This document shows, piece after piece, positions 25,630-38,855 of a stretch of 64,000 bases of DNA (positions are counted from its first letter, which is position 1; every line of letters begins with the position of its first letter). The stretch covers positions 23,007,749 through 23,071,748 of the forward strand of contig NC_133237.1 in assembly GCF_040436345.1 (NCBI RefSeq), in the 5' to 3' direction. Position numbers and translations under genes: made by a program. Under the pieces are notes generated by a model. It was given only the letters and a program-made list of their open reading frames with translations, was not told the origin of the DNA and searched no databases. This DNA is from Pagrus major (taxonomy: Eukaryota > Chordata > Actinopteri > Spariformes > Sparidae).

Positions 25630-27602
25630 AGTCTTTGGTATTCATCATTTTGTGATGTAGATGGCTACAATACTCTCAATCAAGACTCTTGGACAAAACA
25701 CTAGAGCATGTCCCAAGAAACCAGTTAAATGTTTATGGTAAAATACATGTCATGTTAAATGAACAGGTGAGGTAACTTGTGTTTTGTTTTGTTTTGTTTA
25801 AATGACGACTTTACAATAAGATGAGTTTAAATAACATTTACTTGCTCACATCACACACATACAGAGACAACCATGGCGGTACAGATGAGAAGATAGCAGT
25901 CAATCAAAAATGGATGATGGTCAAACAGTACAGCCGCATCTCTTGGTCTATACACAACATGAGCAGTCTGCTGTGGCGCCACTCTCGGTCACATCAGCTT
26001 TCAAACGTACAGGCAAACGACAAAAACACGAGAGAGAAGCAGCAAATTCATTCAAAACACCAGACCAGAGGCAGGTATGAGAAAAAGAAAACAAAAGTTT
26101 CGGACTCCGAAAAATGATCAAGCTTAACTATATACACAGCAAATAAACACAGAAATGGTAAATGTAGATGGAAGCCAACACAGGGCAGGATGATATTCAC
26201 AGAGAACACTGTTAAGGCTCGAGTGTAGCTGCATTTCCTAGCAGAAGTCAGAGGTAATGGGTTTTCACAATCAAACTGTCAACCAGATAATTATCCACAA
26301 AAAAAAAAAATTAAAAAGAACACAGACAGTCATGTCACTGACCAATCACCTGCCATGAGCTTCCATTAGTACCCCCCCAGACAGATTTAACTCCCACCAG
26401 TACTGGAAAAGTGAGGACAGGCTGCGTCCATCACTCCAGCTGCCGTCTACTCATCGAGAGGAGTCAAGCCTCTGAGAGAAGAGAGATGGTTAATGTTCCT
26501 GTATTCACCATCTGCTGGCAGCTTGAGAGATGGCACACAGCACATGTCCACCGCCCGCACCCACCCAACTCAACTATCGAGGTGTTTTACTTGGACATAA
26601 GACATTCAAAATTGACACAGAACTTCACATAAACACAAAAAATATTCAACTCATGGACATATGAGTGAGAGAAGACATAATGGCATCTTACAGAGGTGAG
26701 AACAGGTGAGGGTTGTGACCCGTGCCCTCCAAGTGCATCACTCAACAACCAGTGTAGAGAACAGACCGAACAAGATGGAGGGTGTGGATGACAAGAAACA
26801 ATGTGGCACAGAATGGTAAAAAGTTTCACCATCATAAAACACAGGCAGGTACATACAGCTGTCATTGGTGGATGGAAAGCTGAATGTTAACCAATGAGGA
26901 GGCCTGATCCAGAAATAGAGTCAAACAGCAAAATCTACAACCCTGTGGAAGAGAAAACAGGAAATACAACACAAAAACACCATCTCATACAAACTACTGA
27001 ACTTTTTACATAGATTAAGAAGGCTGTGTAAAAAAAAAAAAAAAAAAGTAGCGCCTTTGGAATAAAGCTCGTTTTTAATACTATGCAAGTCCCTTTGCCT
27101 GAAATTGTGGACAGCATCACTGTAGTGAGATGTCAACATACAAAGCAGCCTGTGGCTGCCACTGAAAACTGGTCAAACTATCTGTAGCTCTGCTGATACA
27201 CCACACTCAACACAGGAATTTAAAAAATGCTCAAGAGAAAATACTTCATTTGCTAATTAACCATTTTTTTTCCTCACTGTACAGGTTTTTCAACAGGAAA
27301 TTAAAAGTCAAATAAAAAAAAAAAGGAAAAAGTAAAAACTTAATTTACCAACACACTAAAATCATATATACACACACAAACAGAAAAAAAAACAACCACC
27401 AAAAATTCCCATAGAGTGACACAACTGTCCAGATGGCAACAGGCTGCACTCCCCAGCGCCCTCCAGGGGTCACTCACAGGAGTACACAAGAGACAAATCC
27501 AAGGACCACCAAGCTCAAGTTCTTTAGAGGAGACCGGAGGAGGTGCCTTTGTGTCCTGGCTGTTGAAATGCTACTCATGCAGCAAGAAGCATTCAGCTGC
27601 TT

Positions 27603-30600
27603 TTAGAAAATACGCTTTCTCTTCAAGTAGGAGTCTGCATAATGGCCACCCAGACCCTGGGAGTGCTGGCCCACATAGCTGCCCTCAGGGCTTGGCTCTG
27701 GAGACGGGATCAGGCGGGAGAACACACGCTTGTGGCTACCAATGGGAGTCTGTAATTGGTAAAAACAAATAAATCAAGCTTGATCTATGAGCAGTACATG
27801 TATATTTAAAGATAAGACTAAAGAAAGTGTCTATATTACCTTCACAGCATTCCCCAGGCCTGGGGGGTAGTTGGCGTTGTGGCTCACAGGAGGCATTCCC
27901 ACAGCCTGAGGACAAACAACCAACTCTCAGTGACCCAGACTCCTTCTACTGAGGCTCAAGCACTCACAGAGCAACATTAATTATTGAACACGGGCTTATT
28001 CTTGGAACCTAACCCTCCACTTTTATATCTTGTAGTGCTACCTTGATGTTTTCGCACTGACAAGTAATCAATAGTTTGAAACCAAAACAGAGGTGGATTT
28101 CAAAAAGAAAGTCCAAAGCTTGAGGCTTACCCTGTTGAGCTGAGTGTTTGGGAGGCTGCTGTTACTGGAGGCCTCAGGCCCTGAGCTGAAGTAGGACAGG
28201 GGTGGACTGGGAGGGTAACTGTAGTGAGAAAACCTGTCACTGTAGTCAGGGTGGCGTGAGAGCTGCAGAGACAATCAAGTTCACAACTGGTTTAGTATCA
28301 GACAGAATGCAAATGATTTGGCATCATCAAGTGTTTTTCTGGCTTTAAATGCTGCATTACAGTAAATTAATGTAATTTTCTAAACTAAAATGTTTGTTAC
28401 TTTAACTACTTTCCACATTAAAGATAAATATTTTAAGTATTAGTAGAAATCCCTACAACATTGTTGCAATACTGAGATCAAAGTATTTGGTCAATAATAT
28501 TGTGAAATTTGATGTTTTTCTAAAAAAACAAACCAAAAAAAGAACATTTACACCATGTTGTCATAGCCAGAAACTGTGATAACGGAAATTTCTTGGTCAT
28601 TGAATGAGCCATATACTAAAACACTTCCATCAGGAAAAGTAAAGTACGCCTAAGATTAGAGCCCAACCAAATACTTTGAATACCGAGGATTTTTGAGGCC
28701 GAGTCTGATATTAGGGAGTAAAAAATCCTGATGGATAACTTGCCCGACATTTGTTCTGTTTTTTTAAATGACTCCTCAAATGTGGTTTACACAAAAAGTA
28801 CGCAACAGAATACTGAAACAGTAAACTTAATTGTGAATTTAAATCATTTTAAAATCACTCCAAGCATCCATTTTGGCATTATATTCTCTAAAAATAAAAG
28901 TTTTATAGATCAGTGCAAATAGGCTAACATATATGCTGATACCGATATATTTGTGATAGGCCAATATCTGCGGATAATAACAGGCCACCTGATATATCAG
29001 TCGGGCTCTATCTAAAACTGATATTTTATCAAAATCACTATTCTACACATCTCATTGTTTTTCAAAAATAAACGGTTTGCTCTAACCACAGCCTGCCTGT
29101 TAAAAACAAGAAATGCTGTGCTCTCCTGGGCAACAGGAAAGCCATGAATGACTAGGCTGGGTGGAGCTTTTGCATAACCACGATTCAGTGAGTCAAGATG
29201 AACTATGTGAGGGGGAGGCAGAAGCCACAGAGATGGCAAGAGAGTTTCAAAGTAAAAATGCTAATATAATGAAAATATTGATGATGTCTGGCACCAGTGA
29301 TTCAGTAATGTATCACAAAAGGAAGTGATACAATATGTTGGTGCATCGATATTTTCTCCTACCCCTAATGCTCACAGTCTTGAAATGGTTGACTAAACAC
29401 TACCTGCTGACCGAATCCTGCCAAGGCCCCGGTATCGAGGTTCTCCTGCTGTTCATACAAGTGGGCCAGGGGATCCTGAAGAGAAACACCAGATGGGCAT
29501 CAGACAGGATCACATCATACAGCCTACTGAATGAGCAGCTGCATTGTAAATTCATCAGGTCACTATCTAGTCAAGCAGAACTAATTAATGTCAAAGGAAT
29601 AAAACTTCTACGGACGAAGCAGTGGATATCTGGTGGTTACCTGGTGAAGTGGAGGATATTCTGGGCTGTAGGAGTCCTGGTAGCGCAGGTTGTAGTTTGG
29701 CTGTATGCTCTGGTGAGTGTGCTGGTTGGACACATTACTTAGTGTAGGCCTCTTCCTATAGGGGTGAGGCCTGCAGCTTCCTGCAGAAGAATTAAGTAGA
29801 CAGACATTACATGCTGGAATAAATTTACTCAAGTTGATGCAGCGAACAAGAACAGAATGCCAAGTAGGAAAATTAGAACCACGCAGTGCAAATACAGCGG
29901 CTTACCTGAGGGAAAAACATTGTTGACATTGAGGAAGGCACCCTGAGGAAGGTTCACATCTTTCGGGGGATCTCCTAGTATGGATACCTGACAGGAGGGG
30001 AAAAGGTGACTTATTTTTGCCATAGGAAAAGAAACTCATTTACACTTGGGTAGAAAAGCTGGACAGGAGTAAAACAGGCAGAAAGCATATTATGTAAATT
30101 ACATGGGAACTCACCCCTTGTGCTGTGAGACCATCTGCCCCCATCATGCTACCCATCAGGGGCATGGAGATACCCTGCAGGGTGGGAGAGGAAGTCTGGG
30201 GGAAGGTGCACGCTGCTGTGGGGGACTCCTGCTCTCTTGCCAGGGCTCTGCCAAGTGGCACTGGCTTTAGGGGGTTTAGAGGATCCGTCTGAAGACCGAG
30301 ACCTGGGACTACACCACCTAGGGGAATTAGATAGAGGCATGTTAGTAAATTAAAATTTCTCAAATATTTAATCAAATTTGCTACAGCTCGTTTTCTTCCT
30401 ACACTACAAATGTTAACAAACCTAAATTAAGTACATGTCGTGCTTTTAAAAATTCAAGTACTTCCAAGGTACCTAAACCAAAAATGTCATCACATCCAAA
30501 TTGCTACTATAATGAAATGACTAGAGGTACAGAATACTGTATATACACACACTACAGAGGACACGTGCATTCTGAGAACAGATGGTTGCCCTCATGACGC

Positions 30601-33600
30601 CAGGTTTAAGATGGAGCGACTCAGAACAGAAAAACAACCCCTTTTAATTTTGGCGTTCATGTCAGTCAATCTAGTCCTCTCCTCGTCTGGTATCAAACAA
30701 TGACTACAGACTTATTTTCAGATGTTAAGATTATTGGTTTCAATGAGTGGTTATGTAGATAAAACACAGGATATGTTGACCTCGGAGCCATGGTTAAAAT
30801 TAAGCATTTTCCAAATTTGAAGACTTTGTAAGAAAGCTAGTTTTACAGCTATGGAGACAACACGACATTAGGACTTGTATAGAGAGGACAACCACAATAA
30901 ACAAGCAGAGAGGGCTACAGATGTTTAGCATTATAAGCAAAGCAAAGACATGCAGTTTGTGGCTCAAGGAGCTACGGCTGGAGTGGGCGGATGCCAAACC
31001 TTGGGGCAGGTCTCCGAGCAGATGGACTCCCTGCTGGCCAGGCAGAGTGGCCAGAGGATTCTCCCCAATGAGTCCTGCCTGCTGGCCAAAAAGAGAGCAG
31101 AGTTCAGAGTCACAAGAGGGTCACACAGCCGGCTACGACACTCGAGCAGTGAAAGACTGCTGAACAACACGAGCACACTTAATTAAGGCTTACTCACCAC
31201 ATATGAAATTACGTCCTTACAGAACACTTTTTGTGCACAATGGAGTAGTGCACCTACCACATCACTCAGCACCACTCAAAAGTACACTCCACACACGCAC
31301 ACAAAAACAAACCTCACCCTTTCCTTACCTACGCTGGCATTGCGGTTTTTTAATCACCAATCACATAAAAATGACCACATCACACTCTGACAGCCAAACA
31401 CAAAGATCACTCACACAAGGCACGAGAGGGTTTTCTTTATTGTGCAGCACCTGAGCCCATAGCAGATGATTTCCCAGAAAGGCTTGCTAATAGTTAATAG
31501 GGAAAGAGCAGAGAGTAGGGGGAAAAGTGTGTGTGAGTAGAAGAGGATGAATCAAAAACAGGCTGGGTGGTAAGGAGGCACGAGCCAGGGCAAAAGGCAG
31601 AAAGGTGCTCATACCTGCTGGGCCTTGGCCTGGTTCTGAAGGAGCATCTGGAGCAGGGCGGCAGAGAGGGCGGGGTTGGCCAGCAGGGGCACTGTGGGGG
31701 CTGCCCCGAGGAGGCCTGCACACAAAGAGATCATCAAGATCCACAGCACCAGAACAAATCTTAAATTTAAGCCAATAAGAGCTGGAGAGACCCTCCTCAC
31801 CTTGTTTGTGTCCCTGTGACAGTGGGTTGAACAGCATCTTGAGGGTGGCAGGGTTGTTGAGGCCCGTAAGTATCTGCATGGCCGTGGGATCAGGGAGGAG
31901 ACCTTTACCCCTATTCACAGCCTTGAAGGGAGAGGCAACAAGACAGCCAATCAGCACAAGTTCAATGACAAACTAAACTGTGGAGATGTGAATAAAGTAC
32001 ATCAGTTTGACTTAAATACCATGGTTTGAGCAGCAATCAACGCAGCCAACATGCTTCTTCCAGGAGGGCCAGGGGCACAGAAGGACACCCTTATGTGCGT
32101 CCCACCCAGTAGCCTGCCATCAGTGAGTCGCTGTGCCTCCTCGGCCATCTCAGCTGTGGCAAACTCCAACACCGCAAACCGCCGAAAACTTCCATCTTGT
32201 CCTTGAGCCAACTGTGGAGCGTAAAAAAACACCGGTTCTAGTCACAAAGACACAATTACCAGAGTGCCAATAAATACAGCACACAGACGCATGGTACAGG
32301 CTGCCTGGTTATAGGCCTGTGGTTACACCCTGGATGTTCAGCACACCAGAGCTGCAATCATTAGTCGATCAATAGAAAAGAGAATCGATCAAGTCATTTT
32401 TCGAGCCAAAAATGTCAAACATTTGATGGTCCCAGCTTTTTAAATGTGCGGATTTGCTGCTTTTTCTTTGTCGCTCATGAAGAGTCTTTGGGTTTAGGAC
32501 TGTTGGTTGGACAAAAGAAGCAATGTGCAGATTGCACTTTGTGAAAAATGCTCATCACAATTTCTCAGAACCCAATTTTTACATTTTATGAATTTATGTA
32601 TATTATGGACTGAACAATTGTGAAAACAATCTGCAGATTAATCGATAATGAATATAATTGTTTCCGCTCACAGCACATGTGAGCACAACATCTATCTAAA
32701 AGCACATTTATGTTGTAAATACCCTGAAATGAACCAGAATGTAAGCTCAAACCAAATTAAAAGCGATACCGAAAATCTCCCAAAAGAACAAGTTTTGTTT
32801 ATTAGTAACACAGTGATTCCTCTAACAGGTAGCAGGTAGGAAATTCTGTAGCACTGACAGGTTCTCATATAGCAGCCTCTCATTTAAGACTCAGGTAATT
32901 AACACTTCCTCCATGTTCTAAAAATTAAATGTCTAATTTTTTTAAACTCTTTGGTATGTAGCAAAAGAAATTACCGTAAATAATAGGGACTGAAACTCAT
33001 TTAGAGTTTGGCAAACTTAACTTTACCTACAGCTTTATATTTCCCCTGAGAAAAGTTCCAGATCAAATCGGAAAACTTTGTAAAAAAATACCACATCATC
33101 TCATGTTTACAATTACTAATAGATAAGTACTATTCTGCTGACCATATTGCTTTTAAATTTCCTCTTAAGGCCCTTTACTCACCATCAGTCACTAGATGTG
33201 GCTTCATGATTTAATAACACCAGGTTTCAACATTTCATAAGTGGGCCAGTTGTATCTTGTTAAATCTAGTGCTGGGAAACTACAAAGTTTCCATTAAATC
33301 ATCACATGATCCTTAATCATCACTGCCTTTGCCACAATCGCTTAAAAACCCTGGAACCAGCAGAAACGTACCACCATGCGTGCTGTGCTAAAAGGACATC
33401 CCTCTCTCCCATTCCAGAAAAGCCGACTGAATGACACCACCTGGGGATGTCAGGTGGTCATCACCATAGAAACCAGCAATGCTCATCGCTATAGAAACTT
33501 TGAGTGGCCACAGGAAAACTGGGGTAAAGGTGAAAGGTACTGAAAAATCAAATATGGAGAGCAGTTTCTGCCATCTGTAAGCCTTCAGTGTCAACACTGC

Positions 33601-36600
33601 TATCTAACTATACGACAGACATGGCAGCACCAACCTGGCAGCACAAACCTGGCATCAGCCAGAGCAAATCAAACATGAGCGCACAGATTCCCAGGCTGTG
33701 GCAGCACACAATCTCCAATATCAAAAGGCTCTCTGAAGTTTGGTTAGTATGGCCTTGCGTAGCATAAATCAACAGTGTCTACACACAGACAATGTGTTTA
33801 CAAAGAGCTGTGACTACAGCTGGGAGGTTGTATTCTGCTTGGAAGTTAATGCTCAAAGAAAAGCACCATCAGGCTGAAAATAATGAGTGGTTTCAAAATT
33901 CATTAATTGGCAGAAAATGTAAAAAGAAATCAGTTTTGTTATGATGAAGGACTCCCAGTGGACAATTTTCACATTTGACACTGACTATGGCCTTAAAATA
34001 ATACTGCAATATTTTTAGGCTTTATGTCAATACACATTATGTATCTAGGCATTTTGGGATTTCTTCAAAATCACTTCTTAAATGCTAAAACTAGCAACAA
34101 AATCAAGTACCGCGATATTTTTGATTAAATACCTACATAATCAATATTGTGACAATATTGTAGGGATGACTATTGGTTCACAAAAAAAGACTGGCTCAGA
34201 ATACTTGCCAATTAATTTTCTATCGATCAACTAATTGATACATGGAATAAATGTTACAGCTTTAAAGTGGCATCACATTCATTATTCTTGGCATAAAAAT
34301 ACAATCTACAAAATGTATTCTTCTCAAATCATATCAGTTTCACGTGTTTGTGTGGGGTGAATTTGACCTGGCAGAAGACTGGTGCATGGGTGTCGGCCAG
34401 GGCGTTGCGGAGGTCTTGGGCTGTCAGCAGGCTCGGGGGCAAGCGGTCCACACACAGGCATTTAGAGTGCAGCAGTGGGTACGTGAGGGAGCCCACCTCA
34501 GTCCAGTGGACATACAGCATGCGGGAGCCCAGCTGCTTTCCCAGCAGCTCCGACTTGGCCCTGGCAGCAGAGTCCTTCTTCATGTACTCAACAAAGCCGT
34601 AGCCCTTAGAATGCCCCGTGGTGGCGCTGTACACCAGAAAGCAGCGCTCCAGGTTACCAAAGGGCCGCACCAGCTCCTCAAACTGCTGCTGGGTGAAAGC
34701 ACAGGGCAGGTTGGCGATGCACAGCAGAGCGTCTGTTGGCTGCAGCTGCACAGAGATCTCCCTGTCCCGTAGCACATGCTGGTGGAAGTCTTTGATGGCA
34801 CACTGCGCCTGTTCCCCATTGAGCAGTGTCACAAAGGCTGAGGGAGGAAGAGAGACCAACACAGTTTGGTGTGAAGTGAGGGACTGACATTTGTGCAGTC
34901 AGCATTCAGAGAAAGACATTTCCATACACAGCAGGTCACAGGTAGCAAACCTTGGTTGTGACACCGTTTCTCCTTCAGCACGTCTGATAAAAAGACAGCG
35001 CTGGGGGCACAATGTCACCACAAACCAGCTTTCATGTCACTGCGATATTTCCCTTATTGAGACTACAATGGTTGCCATAGCAGCTGAAAAGAATCAAAGG
35101 CATTTCATCTGACTGAGCATCGTGTTGATGGCTAAAAAGTCACATCTAGACCTGGATGACTTTTAGTGTTATTGCACCTGCTTTATAATGTGTAACAATG
35201 TGGACGCCTGTTGTTCAAGTGCAGAAAGGTTTACTAGAGCCCCACAGTGTGCTGCTTCATGTCGAGCAAACATCCTGCTACCCATGTTTTTGAAGAGAAG
35301 CAGACAGGGTGGGGGGTTACAGGTATTTCTGACAGGAAAAAAAAAAAATGTAATATAAACTTTTTTCAAGCCAACCACATTTTGTATGAAAGCCCCTTTA
35401 AAATTTGACTGGTTATCTTCTACAACAGTGTGGTAGACACCGTCCACACCCAGAATTCACCATCTGTCTCGTGCAATTTTCTGGCAGGCCATTATTTTGA
35501 ATCACTTTCTAGTTGAATATTACAGAGCTAGTCAACGTGTAAAAACATTTTAAATGCATTCTTTTAAGCTGATGTTTCTGACATATCAGTTCGCCTGATA
35601 AATCAGCTTTGACACTTCTGAAACGCACGCTGATCTTTCATTCACTTAGACCAACGTAAACAAATAATTCCCCTGAATTAAGACACAGCTCACATTTTAG
35701 GGTGTACAAGGTTGATTCACCCATTTTGGTACATTAATTGCAGAAAACAGTCGCCTTGATGCATACAAATTGATGACCTAATGTGTCTTGGTGACAAATA
35801 AGTTACACCACTTCAACAAAACAGATCAGTAACTGACGACAATATGCATGATGTCCTGAGAATATCATAACTATGTAAAAAGACTGCTGGGGCAGATGCT
35901 GATACCGATGTTAGGGAGTGAAAAACTCCAATACTATTTATACTGTAGGTATAAAGAATATATGCTGTATAAATACATGTCATGCAACGAATCTTCAAAT
36001 GAGGTTATCAAAGACCTGGCACATAGATAACCGTGTAATGGGGGCAGGATATTTTATATTTTAACAGTAAACTTTATTGTCCAAAATGACATCAGTGCAC
36101 TGAAACAGTTAACTTCACTGGGAATATTATAACTACAAATTACCAAAAGCATTGTTTTCTGCATTAAAAAGGTTTTCATATCAGTGGATAGCAGGCAAAA
36201 TATTTGCTGATCCTGATGCATCAGCGGGCTCAATGAACTACATGTGCTAACTAAATGATAGACAGATACTTTATTGATCCTGAGGGAAATTCAAGGTCTC
36301 CAAGCATATAAACAGCGCTTTGCTTGCATCAAGCATTTTTCATGCACTCCAGCCATATAATTTCACCCCCTAAAACTTAAACTAGTAGATAAGTTTCAAC
36401 ATGGGTGAAAAAAAAAAAATCTCACTGGAATTTTTTTTAGGATAACCTTTCTTACTGACAAACTTTCACAGCAGCTTATCGTCTCCACTAGAACTGCCAG
36501 AGTTAGCACAGTATTGTGCACAACACTGATTCAGTCACACCCCCACACAGCTTTAACACATACCAGCACAATAGAGACATAATTAGTGTAATTTACTTAA

Positions 36601-38855
36601 AAGGCAGGGGTGCACTGATATATCAGCTGAGCTTCGGTATTGGCCGATAGCCACCTAGTTGACTCCCATCGGCATACAAGATGAAATCCAACGATAGCTG
36701 TTGTGTCACATCAATTTGGCACTGGCACATTCATGAGCTACTAGCTCACGACATCCCTGCCTAAAGCTTGTAAGGCTACGAATCTGCTGAAAAATTCTTA
36801 TCACTGAGTGGGTAGGGTTTTGAAGTAACTTTACTTAAAAAATATAACTTAATGTAAAAGAAGGTTACACTAAAGTTTGTTTCATGAATTTGTACAACTT
36901 ACTTTGTATTCTTTCAAAGACAGTGTAGTGTAGGGCTGATAAAACTACATTCATTTAATTTATTTTGATCATCAAGATTTCTTTGTTTCCCTGGCACAAA
37001 GTAGGGAATAAAATGAAATAAAAAAACCTCAGTATTGGCCACTGCATCCCTAGTGAAGGACAGATAGTCACCACTGGTGATGAAATACTCTAGGTGCAAA
37101 TATTTTAATGAAAAAAGGGCTCCAGGAGCTTGTGTTCAGCATTTTCTTTAGAGTCAGGAACCCTTTACTTCTTATGAACACAGCCATTCAGTTTGTGAAG
37201 CAATTCGTCCTCATCAGTTAGACTTAGGCGGATAGTGAAATCCAGACAGCTCGAGTTGTTTAGAACCTTGGAAACGAACCTTTTCATGAACAAAGCCCTT
37301 CAGATTGTAAAGCAATGTGTCCTCAAGATTGTAGCAAACAGTGAACTGCTCTAAATGCAGACAACTCGAGATGTTAATGCACCTTTCAATTGTGTTTGCT
37401 AAAATGGCTAACATGATGGACGAGCAGTTAGACCCACCTGTGCCCTTGTATTTGTCAACAAAGCAGTACTTCAAGTCATAGTTTCCCAACAGCTCATGGA
37501 CCTCCTGTGGGGAAAAAAAGGAAAAGACAATAATTACATCCACACACTAATAGTCATCCTCGCATTGCATTGAAACCCTTTAGTATGATACATAAAACAC
37601 TGAATTTTAACTTGTGGATTTTGCCTTTATTTGATCATGGATTGCTTAATTGTAAATCTGGGTAATCACGTAATTAACTAATTCATGTCCACTGGGAAAC
37701 TCGCAACAAGTGCACCTGTGGAGGGGTGAGAGGTGAATAACGGACTCATTGTTGCCGGAGAAATTGTTCTGCGCTGCTTTTGACATTCACAAACAAATGG
37801 CGATGCTGTCTAGCATTTTCTGAAACGTTTTGTCTCCACACCTTCCACCTTTTGTTATATTGCAACTCACATCTCGAACTGCCACTACGCACCCCCACCC
37901 CTCAGTGCGAACAATGGTACCGCCCGCAGGGCCCAGCGCTCCCACGAGTCAGGCACGTTCCCAAAAAATGTGGCATCATGAGTAAATCACTGCCTTGTTG
38001 ATACAACCACAAAAAAAGACAACAGATGGGCTCGTGAAAAAGTTCCAGTGCACCTGTAAAACTTAATTAGAGAGTATAATCACTGACAGTTCGGGCTCGG
38101 AGGCTTGAATACTGAAAAAAACACGAATAATCAAAGCGACCAAACTTCTGCCTTCGAGGCCGGACTCGCAGGTCATACAGGCCACAGATGACCATTATTG
38201 ACAGTTATCCGTCCACCTGACAGTTAACCTAAACCGCGTTTGTCGGCGAACCCAGAAAAAATAAAAACACAATACTAGTGGTGCTCGATAGCACCCAAAG
38301 GACCGTGTGTTGGCGTTTAGTTAAAACAGTTGTACTGTGTTTAAAAAAAGGCAAAACATTGCATCAACCGAAGTCTGAGGCAGCTAACGAGTTAAAAGGC
38401 TAGCAGGCTAGCATAGGTTGCATGGCAGGCATAACGGAGCTAGGCTAAGGTTAGCCAAACGGACCAATCAATCAATCAATCAATCATCCAACGATATAAA
38501 CCTCCAATCGGTTAGTAGTCCTTACTCATACCTGGTTGCTGACGTCGGAGGGCAGATTTTTTATGATAATCTTTCTACGGTTGTAAAACTCCCGTCGAGT
38601 TCTCTCTAAGCGGCTCTCGACCTCTTCGGGGCTCAGTGATGTCAAGTCCTCGTCGACCCTCCGCTGACACTCGCGTTCCGACGTTGAGTCCTCTTCTCCG
38701 GGTTCGAGTTCGGGGTGCCGGCGGTCTCCGGGCATCCAGTTTTCGTGATCGGCACCGAGGTCGTAGTTTTCGTGAAGCGGGCGAGAGGCGAAACTGAGTC
38801 CGGTGTCTGTGCTTTCATCTCTGGCAGCTGTGCTAACAGACACGGCGGCCGCCAT
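27603..38855 (-). CDS. raver1: Ribonucleoprotein PTB-binding 1 (Raver1)
   Basis: Nuclear RNA-binding co-regulator that partners PTBP1 in splicing and also binds vinculin and alpha-actinin. Coding exons from the start: 38532-38855, 37438-37504, 34368-34837, 32020-32211, 31801-31921, 31615-31715, 31000-31078, 30115-30317, 29906-29987, 29641-29780, 29404-29475, 28131-28262, 27840-27905, 27603-27749. All have GT-AG borders and matching phases, giving 731 aa (human about 739). Three RRMs lie at about residues 95-165 (IIIKNL; AFVTLL), 170-245 ([15 protein letters not shown]) and 258-335 ([15 protein letters not shown]). [13 protein letters not shown] segment follows RRM3. The Pro/Leu-rich tail carries PTB-binding-type motifs, and the C-terminus ends [14 protein letters not shown] as in human, a basic nuclear signal. 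The start is the ATG at 38853-38855; the codon before it is GTG, so a longer Met-Met start is wrong. Identity is very sure. Confidence 0.96.
28660..29015. repeat. Diverged dispersed repeat in raver1 intron (family K-related)
   Basis: It starts with a CTGATATTAGGGAGT.AAAAA block like that at 35905-35930 and ends in GATATATCAGTCGGGCTC-type sequence. It lies between the 29404-29475 and 28131-28262 exons of raver1. Class not determined. Confidence 0.5.
32348..32660. repeat. MITE with AGAGCTGCAA ends, copy 2 (family A)
   Basis: This copy is inverted relative to 17909-18230. It shares TTAGTCGATCAATAGA, GCGGATTTGCTGCTTTTTCT and TGGTTGGACAAAAGAAGCAA. It sits in the raver1 intron between the exons at 34368-34837 and 32020-32211. 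Confidence 0.75.
35888..36232. repeat. Dispersed fish repeat, copy 2 (family K)
   Basis: It shares AACAGTAAACTTTATTGTCC-type and CATCAGTGCACTGAAACAGT blocks with 14166-14490. It lies in raver1 intron 2. A short LINE- or SINE-tail-like stretch, ACTTTATTGATCCTGAGGGA, follows at about 36268-36295. Confidence 0.6.
36606..37053. repeat. MITE with AGGGGTGCA / TGCATCCCTA-type ends, copy 1 (family B)
   Basis: The left end AGGGGTGCACTGATATATCA and right end GGCCACTGCATCCCTAG form diverged terminal inverted repeats (the inverse of the right end is CTAGGGATGCAGTGGCC). It lies in raver1 intron 2. A better-preserved relative is at 56150-56697. Confidence 0.6.
38465..38487. repeat. (CAAT)n short tandem repeat
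   Basis: About five and a half CAAT units in raver1 intron 1, close to the exon 1 donor. Confidence 0.85.

Larger units (their letters stand above)
12600..27602. other. Gene-poor interval between pde4a and raver1
   Basis: No conserved protein-coding exon was recognised across about 15 kb on either strand. The content is repeats (listed separately), microsatellites and AT-rich unique sequence. The upper part, roughly 25.8-27.6 kb, is probably the raver1 3' UTR and downstream sequence: it is rich in A runs on the plus strand (T runs in the transcript), and I could not place a poly(A) signal with confidence. One signal-peptide-like ORF at 20389-20705 is listed separately as weak. Confidence 0.5.

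Noticed and set aside
27416-27772. 118-residue plus-strand ORF
   Set aside because: Antisense to the last raver1 exon and its 3' UTR.
31487-31957. 156-residue minus-strand ORF taken as one coding unit
   Set aside because: It reads through an intron between two raver1 exons; only 31801-31921 and 31615-31715 are coding, with splice sites in phase.
34344-34772. 142-residue plus-strand ORF
   Set aside because: Antisense to the raver1 exon that encodes RRM2, which is unambiguous on the minus strand.
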